This document shows, piece by piece, positions 49,818 to 59,364 of a DNA stretch of 64,000 nucleotides. Source of the DNA: 0-14-0-80-60-11 sp049322355 (GTDB lineage Bacteria; Desulfobacterota; Desulfobaccia; Desulfobaccales; 0-14-0-80-60-11); contig JBMORG010000025.1 of assembly GCA_049322355.1 (NCBI GenBank), forward strand, positions 1 to 64,000, in the 5' to 3' direction. The translations under genes were made by a program, and so were the position numbers. How positions within the stretch are numbered: the stretch's first letter is position 1; the number at the start of each line of letters is the position of its first letter. The notes beneath the pieces were generated by a model. That model did not search any database and had not been told where the DNA came from. It worked only from the letters and a program-made list of their open reading frames with translations.

Positions 49818-52070
49818 GTGGCGGTTACTGAAACTTCAAACCCTGCCTCCGACTTGTGGGAGGTAGCGGTGGCGCTGCCTCTGACTCACCCCCTGACCTA
49901 TCGCCTGCCCAAGGTCCTTGCGGTCTCAGCCCAGGTGGGCTCCATGGTCCGGGTACCGGTGGGCCGCCGCCGGGCAACTGGATATCTCCTGGGGCCGGCT
50001 AATGAGGCCCCTCCCGGCACCCTGCGGGAAATCCAGGAGATCCTGGACCCCGTGGCTCGATTCGGACCGGATTTGGTTCCGCTATTCCGCTGGGTGGCTG
50101 ATTATTATCAGTATCCCCTGGGAGAAGCCTTGAACTTCATTATTCCTGGAGGGCACCCGGCCACCAGGCCCCGGCGGGAACTCTGGGCCTGTCCCGTGAA
50201 TCAACCTCAAGCTGCTCCAGTTCCCGGGAAACGCCTGGGGCCCAAGTCCCAGGCCCTTCTTAGGTTTCTCCGGGAAACCGGTGCCACTGCGGTAAAGGAT
50301 CTCCGGGTCAGGTTTCCCGGCTGTCACGACAGCCTGCGGCGTCTGGCCGCCCGTAATTTGATTGTGATGGAGGACCGCTCCTGCCGGTATACCCTACATG
50401 ACAAGATGCCTCGGGATATAGAAGAGTCGCGACTCTCCCTGGTACCCGAACAGGAACAGGCACTGGCGGCCATTATCCAGGGGATTAATGCAGGCAATTT
50501 TGTCCCCTTTTTACTGCACGGGGTCACCGCCAGCGGCAAAACTGAGGTCTATCTGAGGGCGGCCAACCATGCCCTGGCCCAGGGCCGACAAGTGCTTGTG
50601 CTGTTGCCTGAGATCGCCCTGACCCACCCCGTGGCTCAGGCCTTTAAACAACGTTTCGGGCCCCGGGTCGCTCTCCTCCATAGCGGTTTGTCCCAGGCCT
50701 TCCGGATGGATCAATGGCGCGGCATCATGCTGGGAGAATTTGATATCGTGGTGGGAGCCCGGTCTGCGGTCTTTGCCCCTTTGCCCCGCCTGGGGTTGGT
50801 GGTAGTGGATGAAGAGCACGATCCGTCTTATAAACAAGAGGGCGGTTTCCTCTATCAGGCCCGGGACGTGGCTCTTTACCGGGGCAAACTGGCAAGAGCG
50901 GCAGTAGTCCTGGTTTCGGCCACCCCCCAGGTGACCACCTGCTACTCTGCCCGGCAAGGCAAATATCGGTATCTCCATCTGGGCCGCCGGGTTACGCCCC
51001 AGGCCTTGCCGGAAATCCAACTGGTGGATTTACGAACCCAGCGAGGCGACAAGAGTCTCAAGATCATTTCCCGACCGTTGTTCACGGCTTTGGAGGAAGT
51101 GCTTAGCCGGGGCGAACAAGCCTTGCTCTTTCTGAATCGCCGGGGTTATGCCCGGGCCATGTTTTGTCTTTTTTGCGGCCAGGTCTTCCAATGCCGCAAT
51201 TGCAGTGTGGCTCTGACCCACCATCAGGCCCAGGGCCGTCTGGTCTGCCATTACTGCGGTTTCGCCGAGGCGGTGCCGGAACGCTGCCCCCTGTGCCAGT
51301 CCACTGCCATTAAACGCTACGGGGTCGGCACCGAACAGGTGGAAGCGGAGGTCAGGCGAAAGTTGGCCAGGGCCCGGGTGGCCCGTCTGGACCGGGATAC
51401 CGCGCCCCACAGCGGCCGGGCCCTCAAGGTCTTGCAGGACTTTGCCGCGGGAGAGCTGGATATTTTGGTGGGCACCCAGATGATTACCAAGGGTCACCAT
51501 TTTCCCCAAGTCACCCTCGTGGGGGTAATCGCTGCCGATCTTAGTCTCTTTTTTCCAGAGTATCACGCCGGGGAGCGCACTTTCCAACTGCTCTCTCAGG
51601 TGGCGGGGCGTGCCGGCCGGGGGGAAATCAAGGGCACCGTGCTGATTCAGACCTATCAGCCGGAGCACTACGTTTTTCAGACGGTCCAAGCCCAGGATTA
51701 TGACAGCTTTTTTAAGCGGGAACTGGAGTCCCGGCGGCAATTGGGGTACCCACCCTTCACCCGCTTGGCGTTGGTGCGCCTGAGCGGCCCCCAGGAGGAG
51801 TCTGTGGCTGGGGAGGCCCGGCGCCTGGCTGCAGCATTGGAGAATTTCCGGCACAGCGATCAAGACCTGCGATCCAAAGTGCGAATCTTAGGTCCGGCTC
51901 CTGCGGGGTTAACCCGCCTCCAGGGCCGGTTCCGCTGGCAAGTCCTCATCAAAAGCTACGGCCGTCCCTCCATGTTGCGCCTGCTCCAACATGTACGTCA
52001 GGCATGGACCCCCAAGGTCCGGGCTGGCCTAACCATCGCCCTGGATATCGACCCGGCCAGTTTGTTCTAG
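49818..52070 (+). CDS. priA: Primosomal replication protein N' (PriA helicase)
   Basis: PriA restarts collapsed forks by unwinding 3'-5' and loading DnaB. The 750-residue product has an N-terminal 3'-DNA-binding domain, Walker A GVTASGKTEVY, the DEEH box in VVVDEEHDPSYK, and the paired zinc sites CLFCGQVFQCRNC and CHYCGFAEAVPERCPLC. The C-terminal motif GTQMITKGHHFPQVTLVGV is also normal. The start is GTG 49818. It is separated by 167 bases from the activase and is likely transcribed alone. Confidence 0.97.
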   Translation: MAVTETSNPASDLWEVAVALPLTHPLTYRLPKVLAVSAQVGSMVRVPVGRRRATGYLLGPANEAPPGTLREIQEILDPVARFGPDLVPLFRWVADYYQYPLGEALNFIIPGGHPATRPRRELWACPVNQPQAAPVPGKRLGPKSQALLRFLRETGATAVKDLRVRFPGCHDSLRRLAARNLIVMEDRSCRYTLHDKMPRDIEESRLSLVPEQEQALAAIIQGINAGNFVPFLLHGVTASGKTEVYLRAANHALAQGRQVLVLLPEIALTHPVAQAFKQRFGPRVALLHSGLSQAFRMDQWRGIMLGEFDIVVGARSAVFAPLPRLGLVVVDEEHDPSYKQEGGFLYQARDVALYRGKLARAAVVLVSATPQVTTCYSARQGKYRYLHLGRRVTPQALPEIQLVDLRTQRGDKSLKIISRPLFTALEEVLSRGEQALLFLNRRGYARAMFCLFCGQVFQCRNCSVALTHHQAQGRLVCHYCGFAEAVPERCPLCQSTAIKRYGVGTEQVEAEVRRKLARARVARLDRDTAPHSGRALKVLQDFAAGELDILVGTQMITKGHHFPQVTLVGVIAADLSLFFPEYHAGERTFQLLSQVAGRAGRGEIKGTVLIQTYQPEHYVFQTVQAQDYDSFFKRELESRRQLGYPPFTRLALVRLSGPQEESVAGEARRLAAALENFRHSDQDLRSKVRILGPAPAGLTRLQGRFRWQVLIKSYGRPSMLRLLQHVRQAWTPKVRAGLTIALDIDPASLF

Positions 52071-52153
52071 AGTAAGCGGATGTTTCCAGCCTGTGAGAAA
52101 TTTGTTGTAACATTAAAAGATTTTCTCAAGGCAAGGGGCCAGTGCCACTAAAG

Positions 52154-55100
52154 CTATGCCGCCTCCATCACCCGGTCACGCCCTTCTTTTTTGGCCCGGT
52201 AGAGGGCGGCATCCGCGGCCTGGATCAGGGCGCTTCCCGTGGATCCGTGGTCAGGAAAGACGGCCAAGCCGATGGAAATAGTTATGGGGTGTAAAAATTG
52301 CCCCGGGCGCAGCTCATGAAGCTGCTTTACACACCGACGCAGTTGCTCGGTGCGATCCAAAGTAACCTCCAAAGATGCCCCCGGCATAATGATCAAAAAC
52401 TCTTCCCCTCCATAACGGCAGGCAATGTCATCCTCTCGAATCTGACTTTTGATTAAACGGCCTAAAGCCCGCAGCAATTCGTCTCCGGCATGATGGCCGA
52501 AGGTGTCGTTGTATTGCTTGAAGCGGTCCAGGTCCAACATTGCCAGACCCAGAGGAATGCCTTGCCGGGTTACCCGGTGCAACTCCCGTTCCAGGGTTTC
52601 TTCCATGTAGCGACGATTGAACAAACCGGTGAGATCGTCACGGATAGCCTGGCTGCGCAAGGTCTCCCGAAGCTTCAAATTGGCCAGGGCCAAGGCTACG
52701 CCTTCCCCCACGGTGGCTGCCAGCAAAGCCGTAGCTTCCAGATTATTCCCCCCCCCGTCTGAATTCTTTTGCAGATGCAAGATACCTATGGCCTCCCCCT
52801 GGGCCATCATAGGCATGCACAGATAACCGGCGGATAGCGGCTGGGGCACGTGGCGGCAGAGCAACCCGGAAGTGGGATCGTCAACCAGGTGCTCCCGACC
52901 GAGGCGCAAGGCCCAGCATTCATCCGGGACAAAGACTGGCTCCAGGGGCGTCGATGTTCCCCAGACGGCTACTCTTTCGAAAAGATTCTTTGAGTTATTG
53001 AGCATATACAATCCGCCCCCATAACCGGAAAAAAATCTGGAGGCAAAGTGAGCTGTGGTGCTATAGGCTTCTTCCGAGGTCTGGCAGGCTTGGAGGACAT
53101 CGCTCATTTCGTGGAGCAGAGTCATGTGACGGTTGCGTTCTTCCGACTGGGATACCAAAAGTTGCAGGTGGGCATTGGCTTTTTGGAGGTCCTCTTCCCA
53201 TTTATTGCGCTCGGTGATATCTCGGAACACTCCCACGGCTCCCACCACCAAGCCGTTCTCCTTGATGGGGCTGGTGACATATTCCACCGGCAAAGGATTG
53301 CCTTCTTTGGTCCAAAAGACATCGTTGCTGATGCGCCGGCCTGTTCCGTCAATGAGAGTGCGGTAAATGGGACATTCCTCCTCAGGATAGGAAGTGCCGT
53401 CCGCTTTCTGGTAATGCAGGATTTTATGAATATTCCTGCCAAAAAGTTCGGCTTTCTCGTAGCCGCTCAAGGTTAATGCCGCGGGATTGATAAATGTAAC
53501 ATTTCCGCGGAGATCCAATCCAAATACGCCTTCGCCCGCGGAGTTCAGGATCATCTCGTGTTGCAACCTCAGCCGTTCCAAGTCCGTCTCGGCGCGGATG
53601 CGTTCACTGATGTCTCCGAAGCTCCATACCCGGCCCACGATCTTTTCCCCGAGCCGCTGGGGTCTTGAAGTCCGCTCAAAGAAACGCCCATCCTTGAATT
53701 CCAGGATGTCAAAGCTCTCGGTTTCGGGATGTTCGTATAATTCCTTCACCTTTCTAAGAAAGGCCTCCGGATGCTTCAACTGATCCAATACAAAGACCAG
53801 GGCCTGCTGGTCATCTCCGGCAGCCACAATGGATTCCGGAATACGCCACAGGTCCAGGAACTTCTGGTTAAAGCTCACGATTTTGCCTTCCATGTCCACC
53901 ACCAGAATGCCGTCGGCGGTGGATTCCAGGGTGGCGTGAAGCAATGATAGGGATTTGTTCAACTCTTCTTCGGCCCGGCGACGCACAGTGATGTCTTCAA
54001 AAATGCCCACACCACCCATCAGGTCGTCTTCCAGAGATAGTATTCCCTGGAAAATCGCCCGCACCGGGGTCAGCTTATTGCCGAGAACCGAGAGATAGTC
54101 CCCTTCATAATGGCCACATTGGCCATTTAATGACAAAATTACTGCATCTCGAAACTTCTCATCCCTCACTTGCGTGGGTATATCAAAACCGACGATCTTT
54201 TCCCTGGGTGCGCCGATGATCTCTGCAAACTTTTGATTGCAATCTGTGACAATTCCCCTTTTATCAAATTGGACAATCCCTGCGGGGGCGTTTTCGAATA
54301 CCAGCCGGTATTTCTTTTCGCTCTTTTTCAGGGCAAACTCGGTTTCTTGTTCGCTGGTTATGTCGGAAAAAACGCCACTGATATAGTTAATCTTGCCATC
54401 GGGATAACAGACTATCTGGCCTCTTTCCCGAATCCAAATAACCGTTCCCAACTTCCCTTTGATGCGGTATTCCCGTATATAGGATTTGTCTGTTTTCAAG
54501 GCCTGCTTGAAGGTCTCCTTGGCTTTTTCCAAATCCTCGGGCCAAATCAATTCCGACCATTTCATGGTCCGGGAATTAAAATCTTGAGCCGGGTAGCCGG
54601 TAAGTTCTTCGATCTTATCGTCAAAGAAGTCCACGCTAAAGTCTGCATATCCCCTGAAAACCGTAGCCGGAACAGTGGTCACGAGCTCCCGGTATTTTTG
54701 CTCGCTCTCCCGCAAGGCTTGTTCCACTTGTTTGCGGTTGGTAATATCCTTAACAAAAACGGTCATTCCTGCAGGTTTTCCCCCCTCGTCATAGGCGAGA
54801 TACGTACGCAATTCCACCGGGAATACCGAGCCGTCCCGGCGGCGATACTCCTTTTCGTAGGGGTCGGAATATGCCTTTGGTAAAACCTGTTCTTGGATAA
54901 TCTTGGCTTCTATGGGATGCCACTTTTCCGGAGTGATATCCCGGTAGGTCAGGCGGTAAAGCTCTTCAGCAGAGTACCCCAACATCTCCTGAAATGCGGG
55001 ATTGAATTCAACAAAGATTCCTTCCAGGTTCATGGTGGCGGTGCCGTCCCGCAGATGGTCATATAGGATGCGATATCGTTTTTCCGATCTCTGGATGCGG

Positions 55101-56734
55101 GCAGTGGAATCAATGGTCATACCGATGATGGCCAGGAATCCTATCACTCCCGAACAAAAGAGAAGGGTGACGCCGATTCCCATCAGCCTGCCCAGGATGA
55201 TGGGGCGCAGGGGGACCAGGATAAGCAAGGACCAGTCCTCCCACGGGAACGGCCAGCGCAAAGCCACCTGGCGCTTGCCCTGGAACGGATATTTCCCTCC
55301 GTCTATAGGTTCCTGAGCCAAAATGGGGGCAAAGGGGCCTGGGCCAAACTGGCGGGAAGCCACCAGCTTTTCCCGGGTCGCCTCTGGCAAGGGCCACAGG
55401 CTTTTCAAAACCATTTCCGGCTGGTTGGCCATAACCACGATGCCATGGGGATCGTAAACCACGCTCAAACTTTGAGAGGGAAAAAACGTTTCCACGTCAC
55501 CCGCAGGGCGCTTCAAGACCGCGACCCCCAAAATCTGGCCGATGCGGTTCCGTACCGGGTGACTGGCGTAATATCCCAGCTCTTTGGAGGTCACCCCCAA
55601 AGCCCAATACCGTCCAGGGGTTCCCTTCATGGCATGCTGAAAATAGGGGCGGAATTTAAAGTTTTTGTCCACGAAGCTGTCATCCCGGTGCCGGTTGGAG
55701 GAGGCGATGGTCAGACCTTCAAGATTCATCAGATAGCAGACCGACCCGGGCAGAGTTTGGCTGTAGCGATCCAAAACTGAGTTGGCCGCCTCGAGGGTTA
55801 AGGCATCCTTATGCTCCAAAACAGGGGCGATCCAAGGGGAGGCCGCCATGGTGCTCGCCAGATGGTCCGCTTCCTCCATTTTATCTTGCATCATGCGGAC
55901 GAAGACTTTGGCATGGCTTTCTTGGTTTGACCTTAGTTCCTTGGCGGCTTCCTCACCGAAATACTGGGTGGTGACCCACCCGAGCAAAAGCATGGCGAGC
56001 ACTGCCACCATGGCCCCGGACATCAGGGTTCTTCCCCAGACCCGGACCCGGCTCTCGGCTTCTTCGTTCAGAGATGCCTGGGCAAAGAGACAGAGGCAGG
56101 CTGCCACCCAGAGCATTATCAAACCCTGAACCATCTGGATGGGAAAGCCCGTGGCAGTGAAAAAAGTGGCCGAGTTAAGCCAAGAGGCGGGGAAAAACGG
56201 TGCCGGGTCCACCACCAGCCCGGTGGTCAGGGCGTAGGCGGCCATTCCCAGAGATACTCCCAACAACGCCGGCTTCTCCGGCCCCGAGTCTTTGAAGGCA
56301 AGATATAAAACCCAGCCGGTCCATAAGCCGCCCACCAGACCCAAGGAATAGCGGCTTGCCGCGCACAGGGCGTCGAGCCCGGCAAAACCGCCCAAAAGGG
56401 CCAAACCCAGCAAAACCGCGATGATCCAGCGTCCCGGGGCCCGGCCTTGAAAGATTATTGTGCCGGTCCGCCCAAACTCCATTAAAAAAATAAACGATAC
56501 CATCTGCAGGCCAAGACAGGCCAAACTGAGAATGGGACTATGTAAGAGATCCAGGGCCGCTAAGTCCAGCCACTCGTGCAATCCATGGGTGAGGCCAAAA
56601 AGGCCCAGCCACAGCCAGGGTAGAAAGTGCCGGGATCTGCGGTTCAGGAAGTAACAAAGGGGCAGCAAAAGAACAACGCTGAGACCGTAGAAAAAGATAA
56701 TATAATCCATTTGAGACTTGAAAAAGTCGGCCAC
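52154..56734 (-). CDS. Membrane diguanylate cyclase with Cache-like, multiple PAS and GAF domains
   Basis: The 1526-residue product has about seven N-terminal membrane helices (1-230), one more helix, a periplasmic Cache-like sensor (about 260-500), a further helix, then about five PAS units (550-1170) with PAC-type ends, a GAF domain (about 1190-1340), and a GGDEF domain (1360-1526). The active loop is RYGGEEF. RxxD (REDD) lies five residues before it, so product inhibition by c-di-GMP is expected. There is no EAL or HD-GYP domain, so it only makes c-di-GMP. The start is GTG 56734, with ATG 56710 as alternative. Confidence 0.92.
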   Translation of the reverse strand: MADFFKSQMDYIIFFYGLSVVLLLPLCYFLNRRSRHFLPWLWLGLFGLTHGLHEWLDLAALDLLHSPILSLACLGLQMVSFIFLMEFGRTGTIIFQGRAPGRWIIAVLLGLALLGGFAGLDALCAASRYSLGLVGGLWTGWVLYLAFKDSGPEKPALLGVSLGMAAYALTTGLVVDPAPFFPASWLNSATFFTATGFPIQMVQGLIMLWVAACLCLFAQASLNEEAESRVRVWGRTLMSGAMVAVLAMLLLGWVTTQYFGEEAAKELRSNQESHAKVFVRMMQDKMEEADHLASTMAASPWIAPVLEHKDALTLEAANSVLDRYSQTLPGSVCYLMNLEGLTIASSNRHRDDSFVDKNFKFRPYFQHAMKGTPGRYWALGVTSKELGYYASHPVRNRIGQILGVAVLKRPAGDVETFFPSQSLSVVYDPHGIVVMANQPEMVLKSLWPLPEATREKLVASRQFGPGPFAPILAQEPIDGGKYPFQGKRQVALRWPFPWEDWSLLILVPLRPIILGRLMGIGVTLLFCSGVIGFLAIIGMTIDSTARIQRSEKRYRILYDHLRDGTATMNLEGIFVEFNPAFQEMLGYSAEELYRLTYRDITPEKWHPIEAKIIQEQVLPKAYSDPYEKEYRRRDGSVFPVELRTYLAYDEGGKPAGMTVFVKDITNRKQVEQALRESEQKYRELVTTVPATVFRGYADFSVDFFDDKIEELTGYPAQDFNSRTMKWSELIWPEDLEKAKETFKQALKTDKSYIREYRIKGKLGTVIWIRERGQIVCYPDGKINYISGVFSDITSEQETEFALKKSEKKYRLVFENAPAGIVQFDKRGIVTDCNQKFAEIIGAPREKIVGFDIPTQVRDEKFRDAVILSLNGQCGHYEGDYLSVLGNKLTPVRAIFQGILSLEDDLMGGVGIFEDITVRRRAEEELNKSLSLLHATLESTADGILVVDMEGKIVSFNQKFLDLWRIPESIVAAGDDQQALVFVLDQLKHPEAFLRKVKELYEHPETESFDILEFKDGRFFERTSRPQRLGEKIVGRVWSFGDISERIRAETDLERLRLQHEMILNSAGEGVFGLDLRGNVTFINPAALTLSGYEKAELFGRNIHKILHYQKADGTSYPEEECPIYRTLIDGTGRRISNDVFWTKEGNPLPVEYVTSPIKENGLVVGAVGVFRDITERNKWEEDLQKANAHLQLLVSQSEERNRHMTLLHEMSDVLQACQTSEEAYSTTAHFASRFFSGYGGGLYMLNNSKNLFERVAVWGTSTPLEPVFVPDECWALRLGREHLVDDPTSGLLCRHVPQPLSAGYLCMPMMAQGEAIGILHLQKNSDGGGNNLEATALLAATVGEGVALALANLKLRETLRSQAIRDDLTGLFNRRYMEETLERELHRVTRQGIPLGLAMLDLDRFKQYNDTFGHHAGDELLRALGRLIKSQIREDDIACRYGGEEFLIIMPGASLEVTLDRTEQLRRCVKQLHELRPGQFLHPITISIGLAVFPDHGSTGSALIQAADAALYRAKKEGRDRVMEAA

Positions 56735-57048
56735 TTGGAACTAATCCTTTGTCTTGAGAGGGGGGGTATTAAAAACCCGTTAGTCTCCCTGATCTATCTT
56801 TCCAAAGGTGGACTCAGCTTGCCAAGATTTTGATGAAGCAGGCGTTGGCTTTTCAGCCAAAGCCGTGCTGGCCATCGCTGCTAAATCTATTCGATTCTAT
56901 CGGCAAGTTAAAGAAAATCTTAAGACTTCTTTTTGTTGTAAAATATAAATAAGGGGATACCCTGACATCAGGGAAGCACAATCGACAGGGCGCCCTTTTG
57001 ATTATCTATGTGAAAATTAATTCCTTAAACCCAGAAGGAGGTCTTCTG
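56735..57048 (+). other. Divergent spacer between the GGDEF gene and the exported protein
   Basis: These 314 bases contain no gene. Small hairpins are present: TTGGCT/AGCCAA (about 56853-56868) and CCCT/AGGG around 56960-56974. The AT-rich segment TTGTTGTAAAATATAAAT near 56933-56950 could hold a -10 box for the + strand gene, but no matching -35 was found. Confidence 0.4.
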
Positions 57049-57669
57049 ATGAAGTCGAAAGTGGCGATTTCGGTAGTGACGACAGCCATGTTATTGATAG
57101 CCCTGAATGTGTGTTTGGCTGCCAAGGTGGTCTTTGAAGACAGGTTTGCCACGCTTGACCCGGCCTGGGGTGCCACCGCCGCCGTGATGAATGTCAAAGA
57201 TGGCAAGCTTTTGATCACCCCCGCGAAGAACACCACTCAGACCATCATCAACCAATCCGCCATGCTTCCCAATGACATGGAAGCCGTCTGCGCCATGACC
57301 TTCATCCAAGCTCAAGCCCCCACCTGGGGCAGCGGCCTGGTCTTTTGGGCTAAGGATTACGATGAATATTATGCCTTTCTAATCAATGCCCAGGGGTGGT
57401 TCGGGGTCCAACGTCATGTGGCCAATCGCTATTTGCTGCCGGTGACCTGGAGAGAGTCCGATGCCATCAAGGCAGGGGAGGGGGTTGAGAACCAGTTCAA
57501 AATAGTGACCAAAGGAAACCAGGCCACTGTTTTTATAAATGGGAAAGAGGTTGTCAGTTTCCAAGGGCAGCCTCCCCAGGGGGGCAGTCTTATTGGCTTT
57601 AAGACGGCCTCGGGCACTGACGGGACTAATACGGTTGCCTTTGCTAATCTTCTGATTTCAATACCTTAA
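57049..57669 (+). CDS. Exported beta-sandwich protein (DUF1080/laminin-G-like)
   Basis: The start is ATG 57049, seven bases after AGAAGGAGG. A signal peptide covers about residues 1-25 (AISVVTTAMLLIALNVCLA). The remainder is beta-rich, with VFEDRFATLDPAWG, WGSGLVFWAKDYDEYYAFLINAQGWFGVQ and FKIVTKGNQATVFINGKEV, the pattern of concanavalin-like folds that bind or cut sugars (DUF1080 group). The 206-residue length matches a single domain. No catalytic residues can be identified, and its ligand is unknown. Confidence 0.75.
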   Translation: MKSKVAISVVTTAMLLIALNVCLAAKVVFEDRFATLDPAWGATAAVMNVKDGKLLITPAKNTTQTIINQSAMLPNDMEAVCAMTFIQAQAPTWGSGLVFWAKDYDEYYAFLINAQGWFGVQRHVANRYLLPVTWRESDAIKAGEGVENQFKIVTKGNQATVFINGKEVVSFQGQPPQGGSLIGFKTASGTDGTNTVAFANLLISIP

Positions 57670-57762
57670 TAATGGGGTACTTGACCAGAGCGGGGTGCTG
57701 CAGCCGACCCAGGGGCGAAATTATGCCAGCGACGCCCGGCCTAAGGGTCCGCAATGGCGCAA

Positions 57763-59136
57763 TCATTTTGGCTTGTGCTGGCGTCCTTTCAGGAAGAGGC
57801 GCAGAGGGGCGTAGGTTAGGCCCAGCTTCTCCCGGAGTTGCTTCACCACATAGCGGCGGTAGTGGTCCGGCACTCCCTGGGGCTGGTTGACGAAGGCGAT
57901 GAAGGTGGGGGGCTGCACCTCGGCTTGGGTGAGGTAATAAAATTTGACAGGCCGATCCCGGTAACGTGGCGGGGGCACCCGGCCGGTGATCTCCGCCAGG
58001 AGCCGGTTGAGGGCGCCGGTGCCCACCCGGGTGCCACTCTGGGTATGAATCGTCTGGATGATGGGAAAGATTCGCCTCAGGTTGTAGCCGGTGATCACCG
58101 AAACAGGCAAAACCGGTGCGTAGGCCATGAACTCCAGCCCCGAGGTGGCCTTCTCCAGAAGGGCTTTGGCCTCCTTAAGGTCGTGGCGCACCAAGTCCCA
58201 TTTGTTTACCAGCACCAGGCAGCCCTTGCCCTGGTCCTCGATGAGCCCGATGATGCGCAAGTCCTGGCCGGTGAGGCCTTCGGCGGCATCCAGCATGAGC
58301 ACCGCCACGTCGGCCCGGGATAGGGCCTTGATAGTCTTCAATACCATCTGGCGCTCAAGTCCCTGGTCCACGTGGCTGGGGCGGCGCAGGCCTGCAGTGT
58401 CCACCAGGACATATTCCACCCCATCCCAAGTAAAGGGGGAATCGATGGCGTCACGGGTGGTGCCTGGTTCGGAGCTAACCAGAAGGCGCTCCTCCCCCAA
58501 AAAATGGTTGATCAAGGAGGACTTTCCCACGTTGGGCCGGCCGACGATGGCTACCCGGATGCCCGGGGGTGGAGCAGAAACTTCCCGGGGAGGCGGCAAG
58601 ACCTCTCCCAAGGCCGAAAGCAAGGTGTCCACCCCCAGCCCGTGGGTGGCGGATACGGGATAAAGGGGGTCCAGCCCGAAGCGATAAAACTCCAATACCT
58701 GGGCCTCCAGACCTGGGTGGTCGATTTTGTTTACCACCAGGAAGATGGGCTTGCCGACACGCCGGAGATAGTCCATTACCTGGGCATCGCCTTCCTGGGG
58801 GCCTTGGCGGCCGTCCACCACCAGCAGGATGGCATCGGCCTCGGCCACCGCAGCTTCGGCTTGGCGCCGCACCAGGCCGGAAAGGTCTTCTTCCCCCCCC
58901 ACCAGGCCGCCGGTATCAACCAGCAAGACAGTGTGGTCATTAAAAGTAAGGTTACCGTAATGGCGGTCCCGGGTCACCCCGGCCAGGTTGGCAACCAATG
59001 CTTGAGAAGTGCGGGTAAGACGGTTGAAAAGGGTGGACTTCCCCACATTGGCCCGGCCGATGAGGGCGACTAAAGGCAAGACCTCTGATCTTGTTGGCTG
59101 TTCGCGGGTCACGGGTTGTTTTTCGTTTAGAGGCAA
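57763..59136 (-). CDS. der: Ribosome-assembly GTPase Der (EngA)
   Basis: Der has two GTPase domains in tandem and matures the 50S subunit. First P-loop GRANVGKST and second GRPNVGKSSL are visible, with switch motifs DTGG and DTAGL and specificity motifs NKID and NKWD, then a C-terminal KH-like domain. The longest frame starts at TTG 59136 (457 residues). GTG 59112 or TTG 59079 (which gives the family-like start PLVALIGRANVGKS) are possible. The 3' end converges on the exported gene. Confidence 0.96.
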   Translation of the reverse strand: MPLNEKQPVTREQPTRSEVLPLVALIGRANVGKSTLFNRLTRTSQALVANLAGVTRDRHYGNLTFNDHTVLLVDTGGLVGGEEDLSGLVRRQAEAAVAEADAILLVVDGRQGPQEGDAQVMDYLRRVGKPIFLVVNKIDHPGLEAQVLEFYRFGLDPLYPVSATHGLGVDTLLSALGEVLPPPREVSAPPPGIRVAIVGRPNVGKSSLINHFLGEERLLVSSEPGTTRDAIDSPFTWDGVEYVLVDTAGLRRPSHVDQGLERQMVLKTIKALSRADVAVLMLDAAEGLTGQDLRIIGLIEDQGKGCLVLVNKWDLVRHDLKEAKALLEKATSGLEFMAYAPVLPVSVITGYNLRRIFPIIQTIHTQSGTRVGTGALNRLLAEITGRVPPPRYRDRPVKFYYLTQAEVQPPTFIAFVNQPQGVPDHYRRYVVKQLREKLGLTYAPLRLFLKGRQHKPK

Positions 59137-59339
59137 GAGATTCTACCGATTTCGCAGGCTTTGTGGGGGTAGATCAGATCCTAATTCCCGGGCCACTGCT
59201 TGGTGCAAGATATCGTGTAATTTTAGCAGGTTGTGCGTAACTTTTAAATGTCTCAAGCAAAGCTTGGAACAAGGGAAATCAACGAAGGTGTGTGGGGCGT
59301 ACCCTACGCCAAGCTGTATGAAGGTTGAAATTATTTTCC

Positions 59340-59360
59340 AGAACCCAAAACCTAACATCC
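59340..59360 (+). repeat. Three AACCC-type heptads
   Basis: AGAACCC, AAAACCT and AACATCC are in seven-base phase at 59340-59360, directly beyond the stop of the CtpA gene and within its 228-base spacer to der. They match the AGAACCC units of the nuoD-nuoH spacer. The rest of the spacer (59137-59339) shows no gene or clear terminator. Confidence 0.5.
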
Positions 59361-59364
59361 ACTT